A stretch of DNA of 64,000 nucleotides from Poronia punctata (taxonomy: Eukaryota; Ascomycota; Sordariomycetes; Xylariales; Xylariaceae). Shown here piece by piece: positions 1 through 11,637 of this stretch. Made by a program: the position numbers and the translations under genes. Every line of letters starts with the position of its first letter. Within the stretch, counting starts at the first letter, position 1. The notes below the pieces were generated by a model. That model saw only the letters and a program-made list of their open reading frames with translations, was not told the origin of the DNA and searched no databases. Location of the stretch: positions 1 through 64,000 of the forward strand of contig MU401608.1 of the NCBI GenBank assembly GCA_022579005.1, read 5' to 3'.

Positions 1-3000
1 TATTAAACTTAATAGCTTGTTTTTTATTAAAAAATTGCTTTAGTTTTGCTTTAAATTTAGCTTTAAAAAGTTTGCTTTTTTTTTTAGCTAAAAATATTAA
101 TATAGCAAATAATAAAGTATTATTTATTTATATTATAGTAATGCTAAATTTATTATATTTGCTTTTTATAAATAGTAAGCAAAAGTTATAAGTTAATATT
201 ACTATTTTAAGTTAATTTTAATAGTATTTATAATAGGTTTAAAACTAGTATAAACTAAATTTAGCTAAACTATAAAAAAAGTAAAGTAACTAAAAAATAG
301 TACTTTTAAAATACTTTTTTTTAAGTTTAATAAGTAAATGTATATATATAATATAAAAAAAAGTGTTTTTTAATTATATATATATTTATATAATGTTTTT
401 TAGCTTACTATAGGCGTTATAATTTTAAATTAAAAACAGTATAAGTGTAAGTATAATTTGTTAACTTTTTTATTAAATAGTTAAAGCTTAATATAAAACT
501 GTTTTTTTTTATAGTTATTATAGCTTTAAACTACTAGTTATAATTTTTTATAAAGCTAAGTAGTTTTGCTTTTAATTTTGCGTACTATTTAAAATAAAAA
601 TAGCTTAATATTTAAGTGCGTTTTAAAGTTAAAATAAATAAACTTAAATACTTTTATGCTTAAAAGATTATTAATTTTAAAAGTATTAAATTTTTTAAAA
701 AGTAAACTAAAGGTAAAAATAATGCTTTTATTTTTTAGCTTTAATAATAATTAAAAATTTGCTTTTTTTTTGCATTTAAGTACGTTTTTAGTACTATTAC
801 GTACTTAAATTGTACTATTAAAAAGTATTGTAATATAATAATTATTGTTTTGCTTTTTTTTAGTTTTTTATAAAGGTAGCAAATAATTGCTAAAGTAGTA
901 AAAAGTTATAAGTTTTTTACTTTTGCTAAAGGTATATTTTAATTTATACTTGCTTTATAATTAGTTTAGTTTATGTTTACTAAAAATTTGTTTGTATATT
1001 AATATAGTTTTATTTATATATAATAAAACTTTATTAGTTTATTAACTATATTAATAATAACGTTTTTGCTTTTAATTACTTAGACTTTAAAGGGACTATT
1101 TTATTTTTGCTTTTTTTGCTAAATAAAAACTTTATTTTATAAAAAAAAAGTAAAAACAAGAAATAAATTAAAGCTATTTTAAGTATTAAGCGTATATAAT
1201 ATATTTGCTTTTGCTTTTTTATTTTAAATAGCTTTTATAGCTTTTTAAATAGCTTTTATACGCTAAATAATTTTAAGTAATAATAGTAAATTATAATTAA
1301 TTTATAAATAAGTACTAAATATTAATAAGGTAACTATTAGTTTATTAGGTTTTATAGTATTATTAAAAGCTTTTATTGCTATTTATAAAATTAATTTATT
1401 ATTATTTTAATAGCTAATCTTTTTTTTAATTATATTAAAAGCGTAGTATAAAGGGGCATGTGTGCGTTTAATTTTACTAAGTGCTTAATATGCTTTAATA
1501 AGCATTTTTTTATATATAATTTTTATAATCTTAGTACTAGTTTAAAACTTTTTTAAAGCAAAGTTAGTATTAAGGTTATATATTATATAATTAGGCAGTT
1601 TTTAATAAATGTTAATTTAGTACTTATAAAGTATATTTTATACTTTATATGTTTTTATTGTTTAAATAAAGGTTATAGCTTAAAATAATGTAGCTAAATT
1701 AATAATGTAAAGAACTTGTTTTTTGTTAATTTAAACTATGTTAATAATAACTTTATAGTTAAATTTATAGTTATTTTTTAAAGTAAATTTAAAGCGTTTA
1801 GGTGCTAGGTTATATGTTTAGTAATAATAGCAAAATTTTTAGATTTTTTTTAAAATAAAATAATTTACTTTATAACTTGCTATAGTTAACATTTGCTTTA
1901 GTTTTGCTACTTTAAAGTGCTTAAATTGTTTATAAAGTTAGTATAACTTAGTTTTAGTAAAATATATAGTTATTTTGCTAAAGTATATATTAAAAAACAA
2001 ATATTTTTATTTATAAATAATTAGTATTATATTGCTATTGCTTTAAATAATAATATTTTTAGTATTGTTAAAATAAGTACTAATGTAGTTAGCGTTATAT
2101 AGCAAAAATAAAAAAAAGGTAAGCGTATTTAAAATATAATATATAGTTATTTTAAAAAGGTTTTATATTTAAATTATGCTAATACTTTTAATAATATTAT
2201 TATTATTAAATTTAATATAAACTTTGCTTAGTTTTTATACTATATTTACTTTTAAATTTAAGCATAAGTATGCTTTTAATTATGCTTTTTTAACTATTAA
2301 ATAATTAAAAGTACTTATATTTTATAATTTACTTTAGTATTTTATTTTATAAAGATTTTTTAAAATAAATTAATTTGCTAGCGTTTTAGCTTTAAATTGC
2401 TATATATTTTTGCTTATAACGTAATGTATATATATAGCGTTTATTAAAAATTAAGTAGATTTTTTTGCTGTTTTATTATTAATTTTATTTTGTTTATAGT
2501 TTAACTTTAAAACGGTTTTAAAAATATTTTTTATATTTATTAAATATTAAGAAAATATTTTAATATTTAGTTTATAGCTATAAATTGTTTTATATATAGT
2601 AAAAAACTAGCGTTTTATTTTGCATTATTTTTTAATTAAATAATTAGTTAAAAAATAATTATTTTTTTTATATATAAAATACTTATACTTTTGCTTTAAT
2701 AGGTTTAATTTACTTTTAAAACTAAAGCAATATAGTATTAAATTGTTTTTATTATAATTATAATTATTATATTTATAATTTATATAAAATATAGTGCTAC
2801 TTTTGCTATTATTTGCTACTTGTAAATATGCTTAAAAGTTAAAAAATAAACTTTTAAATATTAGCTTTTAGTAAATAAGTGCTATATTAAACTTAAATAT
2901 ACTTTTATATGCGCGTATTACGTTTATTACTAAGTAAATTTTATTTTAATACGTAGTACTAAGTACTTGCTAAGCTTTTATAATTTTGTTAATTATAAAG

Positions 3001-6000
3001 TTAAAAGCTTTTATAAAGGTTTTGTTTAGGTTTTTTTTATAAATGTTTTAGTATATAATTATTATTTAATTAGTAAAGTATTAAAACTAATTTGCAGTGT
3101 TGTTAAAATATAAATTTAACTTAAAATATATTTTTATTTATAACTTGTTAAAGCTAATTTGCTATATAAAGTATTGCTTAGCGCATTTATTAAAAATTAT
3201 TAAAAATATAGCTTAATACTAGTTTTTTATTATTTTAATTTAGTAGCATATATTAATAAAAATTTATATTTTATTATATAATAAATTATAAGGCTTGCTT
3301 ATATAATTTTAGTTTTTTTGCTATATTTTTATAAATATAGCAATTTTTTTAAAAGTAAAGAAAGTATTGTTTATTAAACGTATTAAAAGTAGATTATAAA
3401 GCAAAATATAGTTAAATTTTTAAAGATTTAAGTATAAAGTTAAAACGTTTTTATACTTAATAGCTTAAGTAAAAGTAGCTTATTATTAAAGCATAACTAG
3501 CTTGCTAGCAAGTATAAGATTTATTAGCTATAAGCGCTTAAAAGTATATAAAGTATATGTAGCTTAAGTAGCTTATAATGCTTAAAAAGTTAAAAAAAGT
3601 TAAAAAGTAAATTAAGTGCTTTAAAAAGCTTAAAAAGCTTATAAAGCTTAAGCTTTTTAGTTAATTATTAGTACTTTAAAATATGTTTTAAGTTTAAATA
3701 TATTTTAGCTTATAATCTTTTTATTAGTAAATATAAAAGTTAAACTAAGTTTTTATTTTTTAATTAAAAATATATAAAAAAAGTACTAAGCTTTATTAAT
3801 AGTTACGTTATTATTTATAATAGTAAGCAACTTATTGCTTATTATATTATAGCTTTAAATTAAGCTATAGTTAATACTTTTTTGCTATAGTACTAGTAAT
3901 AATAAACGTTATACTATATATACTATATTATTAAAATGCTAGCGTATTTATTTTTTAAAATTTTTTTAAATAGCTTATAAAAAGTTTTTATTATTAAGCT
4001 ATATATATATATACTTAGTTATTTTATATAAAACGTACGTATTTAGCTTATTTTTTGCTAGTATTTTAAAGTTAAGTTTTTTTATATTTTATTTTTTAAA
4101 AATAATATGCTTTTTTAATAAATAAATAGCTATACTTGTTTTTTTTAAAAATTTTAACTTAATTTAAGTTATTATTAAAAGCGTTTTTAAAGTAAAGTAG
4201 TATTAACTATTATATATGCTAAAACTTTTAATATAGTTAGTTTTTTAAATTTTTTTTTAAAAATAAACTAAGGTTATGTAATAATAATGCTATTATAAAT
4301 TAATACTAATTAGTTTTTAAATTAGCTATAAGTTAAAGGTAATAAAAATGCTTACTATTTTTTATTTTATTAGTATATAACTTATAAAACGCTTATTATA
4401 ATTTAGCGTATGCTTTTTTTGCTTACTTTATTTTTTTAAGTAGTTATATAATAATTTAAATTAGATTTTCTATTTATTACTTACTTAAATATAATAAGTT
4501 TTAAAAGCAATATAAAGCTAAAGTAACTTTAAATTAAGTAAGAAGTAAGTATAACAATAGTTTTTGTTTTTAAACCTTGCTTTTTTATAGTTGCTAATTT
4601 AACTACTAATTAGTGTTAGTCTAGCTAAAAGTTAATATAATTATAATATGTTATTATTTATAGTACTATGTTAACTTAATTAATAAAAAAAAAAAAAAAG
4701 TTATAAAGACTTTTTTTAGCAAGTTTTATATAGCTATAAAGGTTTTTAATTAATTAAAACCTATTAGCAATATAAGAGGGATATATATACTTTATATATT
4801 TAATATATAAAGAACGCGTACTTTATATATACTAGTTATGTACTATATACGTATACTGTGCATATACTTTCTTAATAAGGTAAGTCTAACGCAATTTATA
4901 ATAAATGTATAAAAAACTAAATATTTATGTTTATAAGATATTTACGTTTTAATGGTCTTAATGTGGTTAATAAGATCAAGGGTATTAAAAGGGATTTTAA
5001 CAATTTTAGTATATATAAAAAAACGCATTAAAAACTTTATAAGTAATATTTATTTAAATATATTAACTAATAAAATAAACTAAAGCTAAGCTAAAATAGT
5101 GCTTTAAATATATAAATATATAAAGTAATAAATAAGCAAATAAACTAGCAAAATAGGCTATAAAAGCAAAAAATCCTAACTTAGACTTTTTAAGCTTAAT
5201 AGTATTTAGAATTAAAATAATAAAATAGCAAAAAATATAAAATTAAGCAACTGCCTAGTAAAAAAACAATTTTTTATAAACTATGTAAAATAAAAAAAAT
5301 ATAAAAATAAAAAGGCTACTTGCTTATATAGTAGCTAAGGTTAAGTACTAGCTTAAAAAATGCTTAAAAGTACTAAGTATACTTTAAACGCTGCTTAATA
5401 AATATTTAGCTTGTTTATTAACTTATAAAAATTATAAGTAATATTATAATAAGTTTAAGTATAAAAAAGCTAAAATATACTATGCTTATAAAAAGAAAAA
5501 AAAGTAATAAAATAGCAAAATAAAGTTATTATAGTATATAGTATATTATAAAGCAATATATTGCTTAATATATAAGTAGCTAACGCTACTTAAACTAAAA
5601 TTAAAGTATAATAGTAAGCTATAAATAAAAAATAGCTTGCTAATGCATATATATAATAAAGCTTTTTAAAGCGCACTAAATAAAGCAAAATACTAGGTAT
5701 AGCTGCTAAAAAACTTAAATAAATTTTAAAAGTTTTATAAAGCTACTAAATACTTTACTAATATTTGCTTTTTATTTAAAAAATAATAACTATACTATAT
5801 AAGCTAGTATATTGCTTATAATAAAATAAAAGAAAAAAAAAAAAAAAGTTAAAGTATATAGTGCCCTAGCCTTTTTTTAAAAGTAATAATAAGAAATAAA
5901 AGGGCTGCTTAAAAAAAAAAGGCCTTTGCTAAAAAAGATAAAAGGTATTAAAATAAAGTAGAAAATAAAAATAAAAAAAATAATAAAAATAATATACTTT

Positions 6001-6260
6001 TAGCAATAAAAGCAAGATTATTAGCTTATAGCTAATAACTTTAAATACTTTTTAAAGCTATAATAATAAAGCTAGCACAAAGCTAGCTATAATAAAAAAA
6101 ACTAAGGCAAAAACTAAAAAATAAAAAAACTATATAATAAAAAGTAACTTTAATAAAATATAATAAGTTTAATGCTTTAAAAAAAAGTAAGCGCAAGCTA
6201 GTAAAAATTTATAAAGCTATAAGCTAAGTAAAGTTAGTATTGTCTTATTTAAGTTAGCTT
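1..6260. repeat. AT-rich RIP-degraded block (left)
   Basis: The sequence is almost entirely A and T with abundant TpA. The few remaining C and G sit mainly in AG, GC and CT contexts, and no substantial open frame exists. This is the pattern left by repeat-induced point mutation, which turns CpA into TpA on either strand of duplicated DNA. Much of 1-4700 is richer in T than A and in G than C on the + strand, whereas about 5000-6200 is clearly A-rich. A less degraded stretch at about 4840-5000 separates the two. I infer at least two former transposons in opposite orientation, but no transposon protein is readable. Confidence 0.8.
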
Positions 6261-6678
6261 ATTACGTTTTATGCCCTTTAAGAGGCTAGGATAGCTACTA
6301 CGCAGCTACCCCCTAAACGTTAAACACTATTAATTAATTAATTAATTAACCTAACCGTACCCCTTTAATTTAGGGGAGTGGTTCTCGGGGGGAAGCAAAA
6401 GAGTGGAGCCACGTCGTTCACAGCTGCCAAGATATACTAGCGCGTTCTTTAGCTCCTGCTGAGCTTTTAGTTAATTACCACGGGTGGGGTGTAGAAAGAC
6501 TTAACTACGCGTTCAGTCGCGCCGTACACGTATGTAGGTAGGTACTCGTAAATTACCCTTGTACCCGCACGTAAACCCAGAAGGGCTTCCTACCAGTAGA
6601 TCACAACCAACGAGGAATCCCGCTAAATAAGAATATCATACATACGAGTACACGATTTGCGAGCCCCTACACGTTACA
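6261..6678. other. Isochore edge and DPB4 upstream region
   Basis: Base composition changes here within about 100 bp from AT-rich to ordinary gene-space DNA. The edge holds CCCCTAAA at 6310-6317 and the inverse TTTAGGGG at 6369-6376, with a run of TTAA units between them. This could be the relic of an element terminus, but no target-site duplication could be assigned. The rest is the short promoter of the DPB4 gene starting at 6679; no clear TATA box was seen. Confidence 0.45.
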
Positions 6679-7959
6679 ATGCCGTCCAAGAAAGCCAATA
6701 CAACGAAAAAGGCCGCCGACGTATCAATGGCCAAATTCGTCTACGACGGCGAAACCGATCCCGAACCACCCGTCGCCGCCGCCGCCGCCGCAGGAACGCC
6801 GAAACCTACTGTTGCTGCTGCTGCTGCTGTTTCCTCTAATTCAACACCAATGGGAACAGACGTCCCCGCTGTCTCGAGTCCGAGTGGAGAAAAGGAAAAG
6901 GAAAAAGAAAAAGAAAAGGAAAGGGAGAAAGAGCGGGAGAAGAAGGATAGAGATGTTGTGACAATTGAGGTGTGTGTGTGTGTGTGTGTGTGTGTGTTGT
7001 TGAGCGAAGCGCATTTGATCCCATCCATCCATCCATCCATCCATCCATCCATCCACTCCTCTGCGAACGAAAAAAACAAACAAACAAAACACATTTTAGT
7101 CTCGAGAAGAGAAAAAAAAGAGAGAGAGAGTGTGTGTGTGTGTGTGTGGTGGCGCAATATACACAGTGGGATAGAAAAGAAATCTTGTTGCTAACGAACG
7201 AAACCAAAAAATACTTGTTAGGACCTCGCATTACCAAAGTCGATAATAACACGTCTGGCAAAAGGGGTACTTCCCTCGAATACGCAAATACAAGCAAACG
7301 CCGTATTGGCCATGAGCAAGAGCGCAACGGTGTTTATTAATCATCTTGCTAATGCGTGAGTTTCTCGAGACACCTTTTCCCTCGTAGGGGCCGAAGGGGG
7401 GTTTTTTTTTTTTTGGATCTAGCTAATAATTGGTGGTGGCTACTATAGAGCAAATGAACATACTCTGAATAGCAATAAGAAGACCATCATGCCGCAGGAT
7501 GTCTTTGATGCGTTGGAGGATATCGAGTTCCCGTTCTTTCGGGAACGGTTGGAAGCGGAGTTTAAAAGTATGGAGGGGTTTTTTTTATATATAAAACTTT
7601 TACCGGTTACGGCTCTTGCTCTTCCTCTCCCCCCCCCCCCCCCCTCCCCCCGTCGATGTACAGAGACTAACGGTTGGTATTTTTTGCCGCTTCTAGAATT
7701 CAACGAGACACAGACTTCAAAACGTACTACATATCGACGCAAGGTAGCGGCGCAAAAGAGGGCGGGAAAAGATGGTGGTGGTGCTGCAGATCCCAACACA
7801 TCTGTACTGTCGACCGCCACGGAAGGAACTTCGGCTCCTCGGTCCAAAAAGCAGAAACCAAATGCGCCGCATGACGACTCGGCTATGGATGTCGACGGTG
7901 ATACGACTCAAGATCAACATGACATTAGCGATGCCGAGACGGAGCCGGATCATGAAGAG

Positions 7960-7990
<31 letters not shown>

Positions 7991-8130
7991 CTGAAGAAGA
8001 AGAGGACGAGGACGAGGATGATGGTGATGGTGGAAAAGAAAACGAAGAGGAGACGCAAGATAGACTTGAGGAGCGTCAGGACCGGGAAGAGGAAGATGAC
8101 GCGCTGGATAATGATGGAGATAGTGATTAG
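6679..8130 (+). CDS. DPB4: DNA polymerase epsilon subunit D (histone-fold, Dpb4/POLE3-like)
   Basis: Exons 6679-6969, 7222-7355, 7449-7567 and 7697-8130 join in frame to 325 aa. Dpb4 is a histone-fold protein that pairs with Dpb3 in DNA polymerase epsilon; its orthologues also serve ISW2/CHRAC-type remodellers. Residues about 98-182 are the histone fold: it opens with DLALPKSIITRLAKGVLP, then SKSATVFINHLANAANEH, then MPQDVFDALEDIEFPFF, and ends in LEAEFKKFNETQTSKRTTYR. The N-terminus has two Ala runs coded by GCC and then GCT repeats, and a Lys/Glu run. The C-terminus is a long Glu/Asp tail (about 268-294), usual for fungal Dpb4. Intron 1 is packed with microsatellites and its donor is the first unit of a (GT)14 tract; intron 3 holds a long C-run. 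The neighbour on the right is convergent. Family assignment is secure; exon borders are inferred from frame and consensus. Confidence 0.93.
6970..7148 (+). repeat. Stacked microsatellites in DPB4 intron 1
   Basis: Within 180 bp of intron 1 are (GT)14 at 6970-6997, (CCAT)8 at 7021-7052, an AG run at about 7119-7130 and a TG run at about 7131-7148. The (GT)14 tract begins exactly at the exon 1 / intron 1 border, so it supplies the 5' splice site. Confidence 0.9.
7629..7651 (+). repeat. Poly-C tract in DPB4 intron 3
   Basis: Sixteen C, one T and six C in a row lie in the intron between 7568 and 7696. The tract is far from the acceptor at 7695-7696, so it is probably not the polypyrimidine tract itself. 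Confidence 0.9.
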
Positions 8131-8779
8131 AGCTTTTGTGCTGAATTGCACTTTTTCACAACATGAGGTTTTAGACGGCACTTGAGATGGGCTGACTACT
8201 ACGTCAATTACTGGGAGTCGAGACGATTCGGCGTCCTGGTTTTGTTAAAGAGGGTGGGTGGTAGGGAAATATGCGTGGCCCTGATATATTATTATCTGTG
8301 CTCCTTGTAAATCATGGATAGGGCTATGGATTTTAGTCTAGGGAGCTGCTATAAGAGAGGAATAGCATCGACTGGGATACATCACAGCTTATCGATGAGG
8401 TTGGATGGATGATTATATGTTCGAGCCTCATTTCAAAAAAAAAGGGGGGGTTGAAGACATGCGAGCATACCTTGTAGGTACGCATTCACGGGCTAAAATG
8501 AGTAACTTTATTGTATAAAGTAACCGAAAGTAGGCCATCGAACCTAATGGATGAAGTGTCTTTTATCATCTCTAATAAAACAACCGCAGCTTTTAGAGTT
8601 TGCAACAGACTTTACTTTACTCTTGCCTTTTTGCCGTGTTTGTTTTTTTCTCGCTTCATAACCAGACAGGGAGCAGGAAAAGAGGGGTACGAGCAGTCAA
8701 ATCATTCATATAAAAATATAAACAGACATGAGAAACGCAACATGCCCTCACATTTTTTCCTTCTTTCCTTTATTTATTT
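8131..8779. other. Convergent intergenic region DPB4 / bHLH
   Basis: This 650-bp gap separates the stop codons of two convergent genes. It is moderately AT-rich and should hold both 3' UTRs and polyadenylation sites. No further gene is apparent. Confidence 0.6.
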
Positions 8780-9735
8780 TTATGAGATCAATAAATCCCG
8801 TACACGCATACCCCTCGCTGAGCTTGAACTTGATGTCGTTAGGGGGCCAGAGGAGAAGGAGGAGGAGGAGGAGGAGAGCATTAGAAGTAAAGCGGCTGAT
8901 GATACCTCGTTATCATTGTTTTGATGCGCTGGGGGAGGGGGAGGAGGAGGAGGAGGAGGAGGAAATGATGATGTGCTGGTGTTAATGATGGTGGGATCAT
9001 CGTCTTCGTCTTCGTCTTCTTTTTCTTTCGTATTATTATTATTGTTGTTTATGCAATCTTTTAAATAGCGGATATATTCTATAGAAGCCTGTTTCTTTTA
9101 CATTCCCCGGTCGTCTCTGAAGTTAGTTAAGCTGCTTTTTTTTTTTTTTTTTTTTTTTGGTGACAGAGTGAAAAGGGGGGTGGGGAGGAAAAGGGGAAGG
9201 GCAAAGGGGAAAAGGGGGAAATAGGAGGGAAAAAAGAAAACTTTACCTGTAAAATAGCAAGTTTATGCATATTATTATCCCCACTCCCATTCCCATTCGT
9301 CCTATTATTACAAGCAGGTATCAAACCCTTGAGGAGGGAAAACTCGTCATTCATTTTCGATCTCCGTCTTCGCTCTATTAGGCTATGGGCTGTTTTTCGC
9401 GCCGTTTTCTTTCCCGTTGTTGTTGTTGTTTTTGTTGTTGTTGTTGAACTGGATTTGGATCTTGTGTTGGTCTTGTTTTCCTTTGATATTACTGAGCGAG
9501 GAGGCTTCATCTGGATGATCTTGTGGGATCGTAAAGGTGGAGGTGGTAGTGGTGGTGGTTGTTGTTGTTTTTGACGTCTTCGCGATTTTACGGTCTCGCT
9601 TGGTTGGAGATTTAGGGGTGTAGCTGGGGGAGGAAGAAGTTCGAAAATGGATGATGATGATGATAGTAGTTTGCTTGGGACGTCTTTTTCGTTGGATGAG
9701 GTTGGTGGCGTGGGTGGCATTTTTGGGCGTGGCAT
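8780..9735 (-). CDS. bHLH transcription factor
   Basis: Exons (complement) 9735-9247 and 9088-8780 give 265 aa. The bHLH domain spans about residues 113-175: a basic region with AHSLIERRRRSKMNDEF, a loop, then MHKLAILQ, continued after the intron by ASIEYIRYLKDC. Residues H117, E121 and R125 form the His-Glu-Arg set that reads CACGTG-type E-boxes, so a nuclear DNA-binding role is well supported. Target genes cannot be told. The intron lies inside helix 2. The rest is low complexity: Ser, Pro and Thr runs before the domain, and Asn, Asp/Glu, Pro and Ser runs after it, all from trinucleotide repeats. No leucine zipper follows helix 2. The gene is convergent with DPB4 and divergent from the transporter gene. 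The start at 9735 is the first in-frame ATG I could support; an upstream exon cannot be excluded. Confidence 0.87.
9136..9230. repeat. Poly-T and G-run purine tract in the bHLH intron
   Basis: The intron 9089-9246 of the minus-strand bHLH gene contains 23 T in a row at 9136-9158. From about 9171 there follow several runs of four to six G within a purine-only stretch on the + strand. Read on the gene strand it is a long pyrimidine tract ahead of a poly-A run. Confidence 0.85.
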
Positions 9736-11637
9736 TGTGTTTCTTCAGACTTGGACTTGGATAAGGTAAGGTAGGTACCTACATATGTAGGGAGGATGCT
9801 TTTTCAGATAGATAGATTCCTGGTCCTTCCGGTATTATATAATGGGATGGGAAATTCGGAATAGGTCACGCGACACTGGAAGGATCAAGTCATATAGACC
9901 GTAGATGGATACAAAGGTAGACAAATATAAAGAAGAAGAAAGAAGGAGAAGGAGAAACGTAAAACGTCCAAGATGTGGCTTATTTATCTTGAATAACCTG
10001 ACAGCATAAGATATTGTTCCTAAGAAAAAGTTAGGTTTCTTATCTCTCGGCGAAAAAATATGATTTGATGTTAAGTGGCTAAAGTCTGCAACCAATCTGT
10101 CGGCACATATATAAATATATGAGTCTTTTCATCACCCCCCTTTCCCCCCCTGATGATCAACATCATTACCACCCACCCAATTTTCTTCCCTTTCCTTTTT
10201 CATATTTGGCACAAGCACATGGTTATGATTGAAAAGCATATTGGTAGGAGCCATCTAGCTCAATTTAAAGTCTTGACTCTGTAGGTTAGGTAGATAGAGA
10301 GCACGCGACCAAGGCGCGCTCTGACATTGGTTGTTGTCGTGAATCGGACCAATCGCAGATGAAATACCTAGAACGTGGTCGATCTAAGAGGTTATTTTTT
10401 ACCCCTTCAGAACTACTTAGGTACCACGGCGCTTGGTTTTCCCATACCCCGTATGTGAACTGTTTGGAGAAGTGTCAGCTCAATGTTAGATGTCTTCAGG
10501 GGTTTTTTCTTTCTTGCCCGGTGAGGATGGAGATGAAAGCACGTGTTGTCTTTTGAGCAAGTGTAAAGAACGCCATTTGTATGAAGCTCCGGTCTAGACT
10601 TGTTACCATCTAATGATGCCTGTACAGCATATCAGACTTGCATCTAGGCCAGCCTCTATATAGTACATCGCACTGCCTGAGTATCTACCGGTATATCAAA
10701 CCTCAAAAGACATCTAGCTCAACTATTGTACCTTGTCTTACGTATAGAAACATTAGACTGGAAGATGGTGCAACTTGTACGAGTACGTATAAACCTAAAC
10801 CCCGCATAAAAGTTCCCCGCACACGATGTTGTCTTTAAAGGGACTAGTCAAGGTTAGATTATTGTCGGGGTAAATGTGGGGTTAAATTAGAACTTCAACA
10901 ACAAGCGTCGCACTATTTTAGCACATACTTTGTTTTTAGGATTGCCGACGCCGATTCCAGGTTTGTAATGACGTACCTACAGGCTACAATTGTATCGGTA
11001 GAAACAAAAGCTTCTAACCTACACGTAGAAGAACTACAAGTACGTGTAAAGACGCCAGGACTTGTCGTTTGGTGTCTATTCCATCTTTCCATCTGTAGAT
11101 ATCTACACGTAAATGATTTTTGCAACCTTGATTCCCTTGTGGTTCTTTTTTATTTGCAATTCTGTACGAGTACGTGTAGTCTAGGCGACTTGAAAACCCA
11201 CCCCCCCGTGGTCACGACGGAGGGAGATGACCATAACCTTACCTAGCGTAAAGAAAAGGAAAACAGAAAAAAAAAAAAAAAACATGGGGTTATATAGGTA
11301 AGGTAGCTAGAGAGAAGACAGTTCACATCACCTAATCACAAAGAACGTTTTTAGTCAGGTTCGGTTGGGGTTGAGTTGCGGTCGCGAAAACGAACTCTCT
11401 GAATGGCCTTTGGCCTTTTAGGCAAAACATAGCCGATGCATACGTACTCTTTTGAATCCTTCGAGCTTTTTAGACCATCAATCTCTACTTATCTAACCTA
11501 ACCTAGGCTTTGCGTCTTGTTTTTCAAGAACGCGCGCGTACATACCTAGGTATATAAGCACATAAACCTTATGTTTTCTTTTACCAGCCGAGGCTGCCAA
11601 AAAAAAAACCCCAGAAAAGAAGTCAATACCGTCCAAG
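9736..11637. other. Divergent intergenic region (bHLH / sugar transporter)
   Basis: About 1.9 kb lies between two divergent start codons and should hold both promoters. It includes GTAGGTACCTAC-type motifs (9768-9783), several TACGAGTACGT-type motifs (about 10779, 11032, 11166) and an A-run at 11266-11282. Open frames here are short and unlike any family I know, so I see no gene. Confidence 0.55.
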
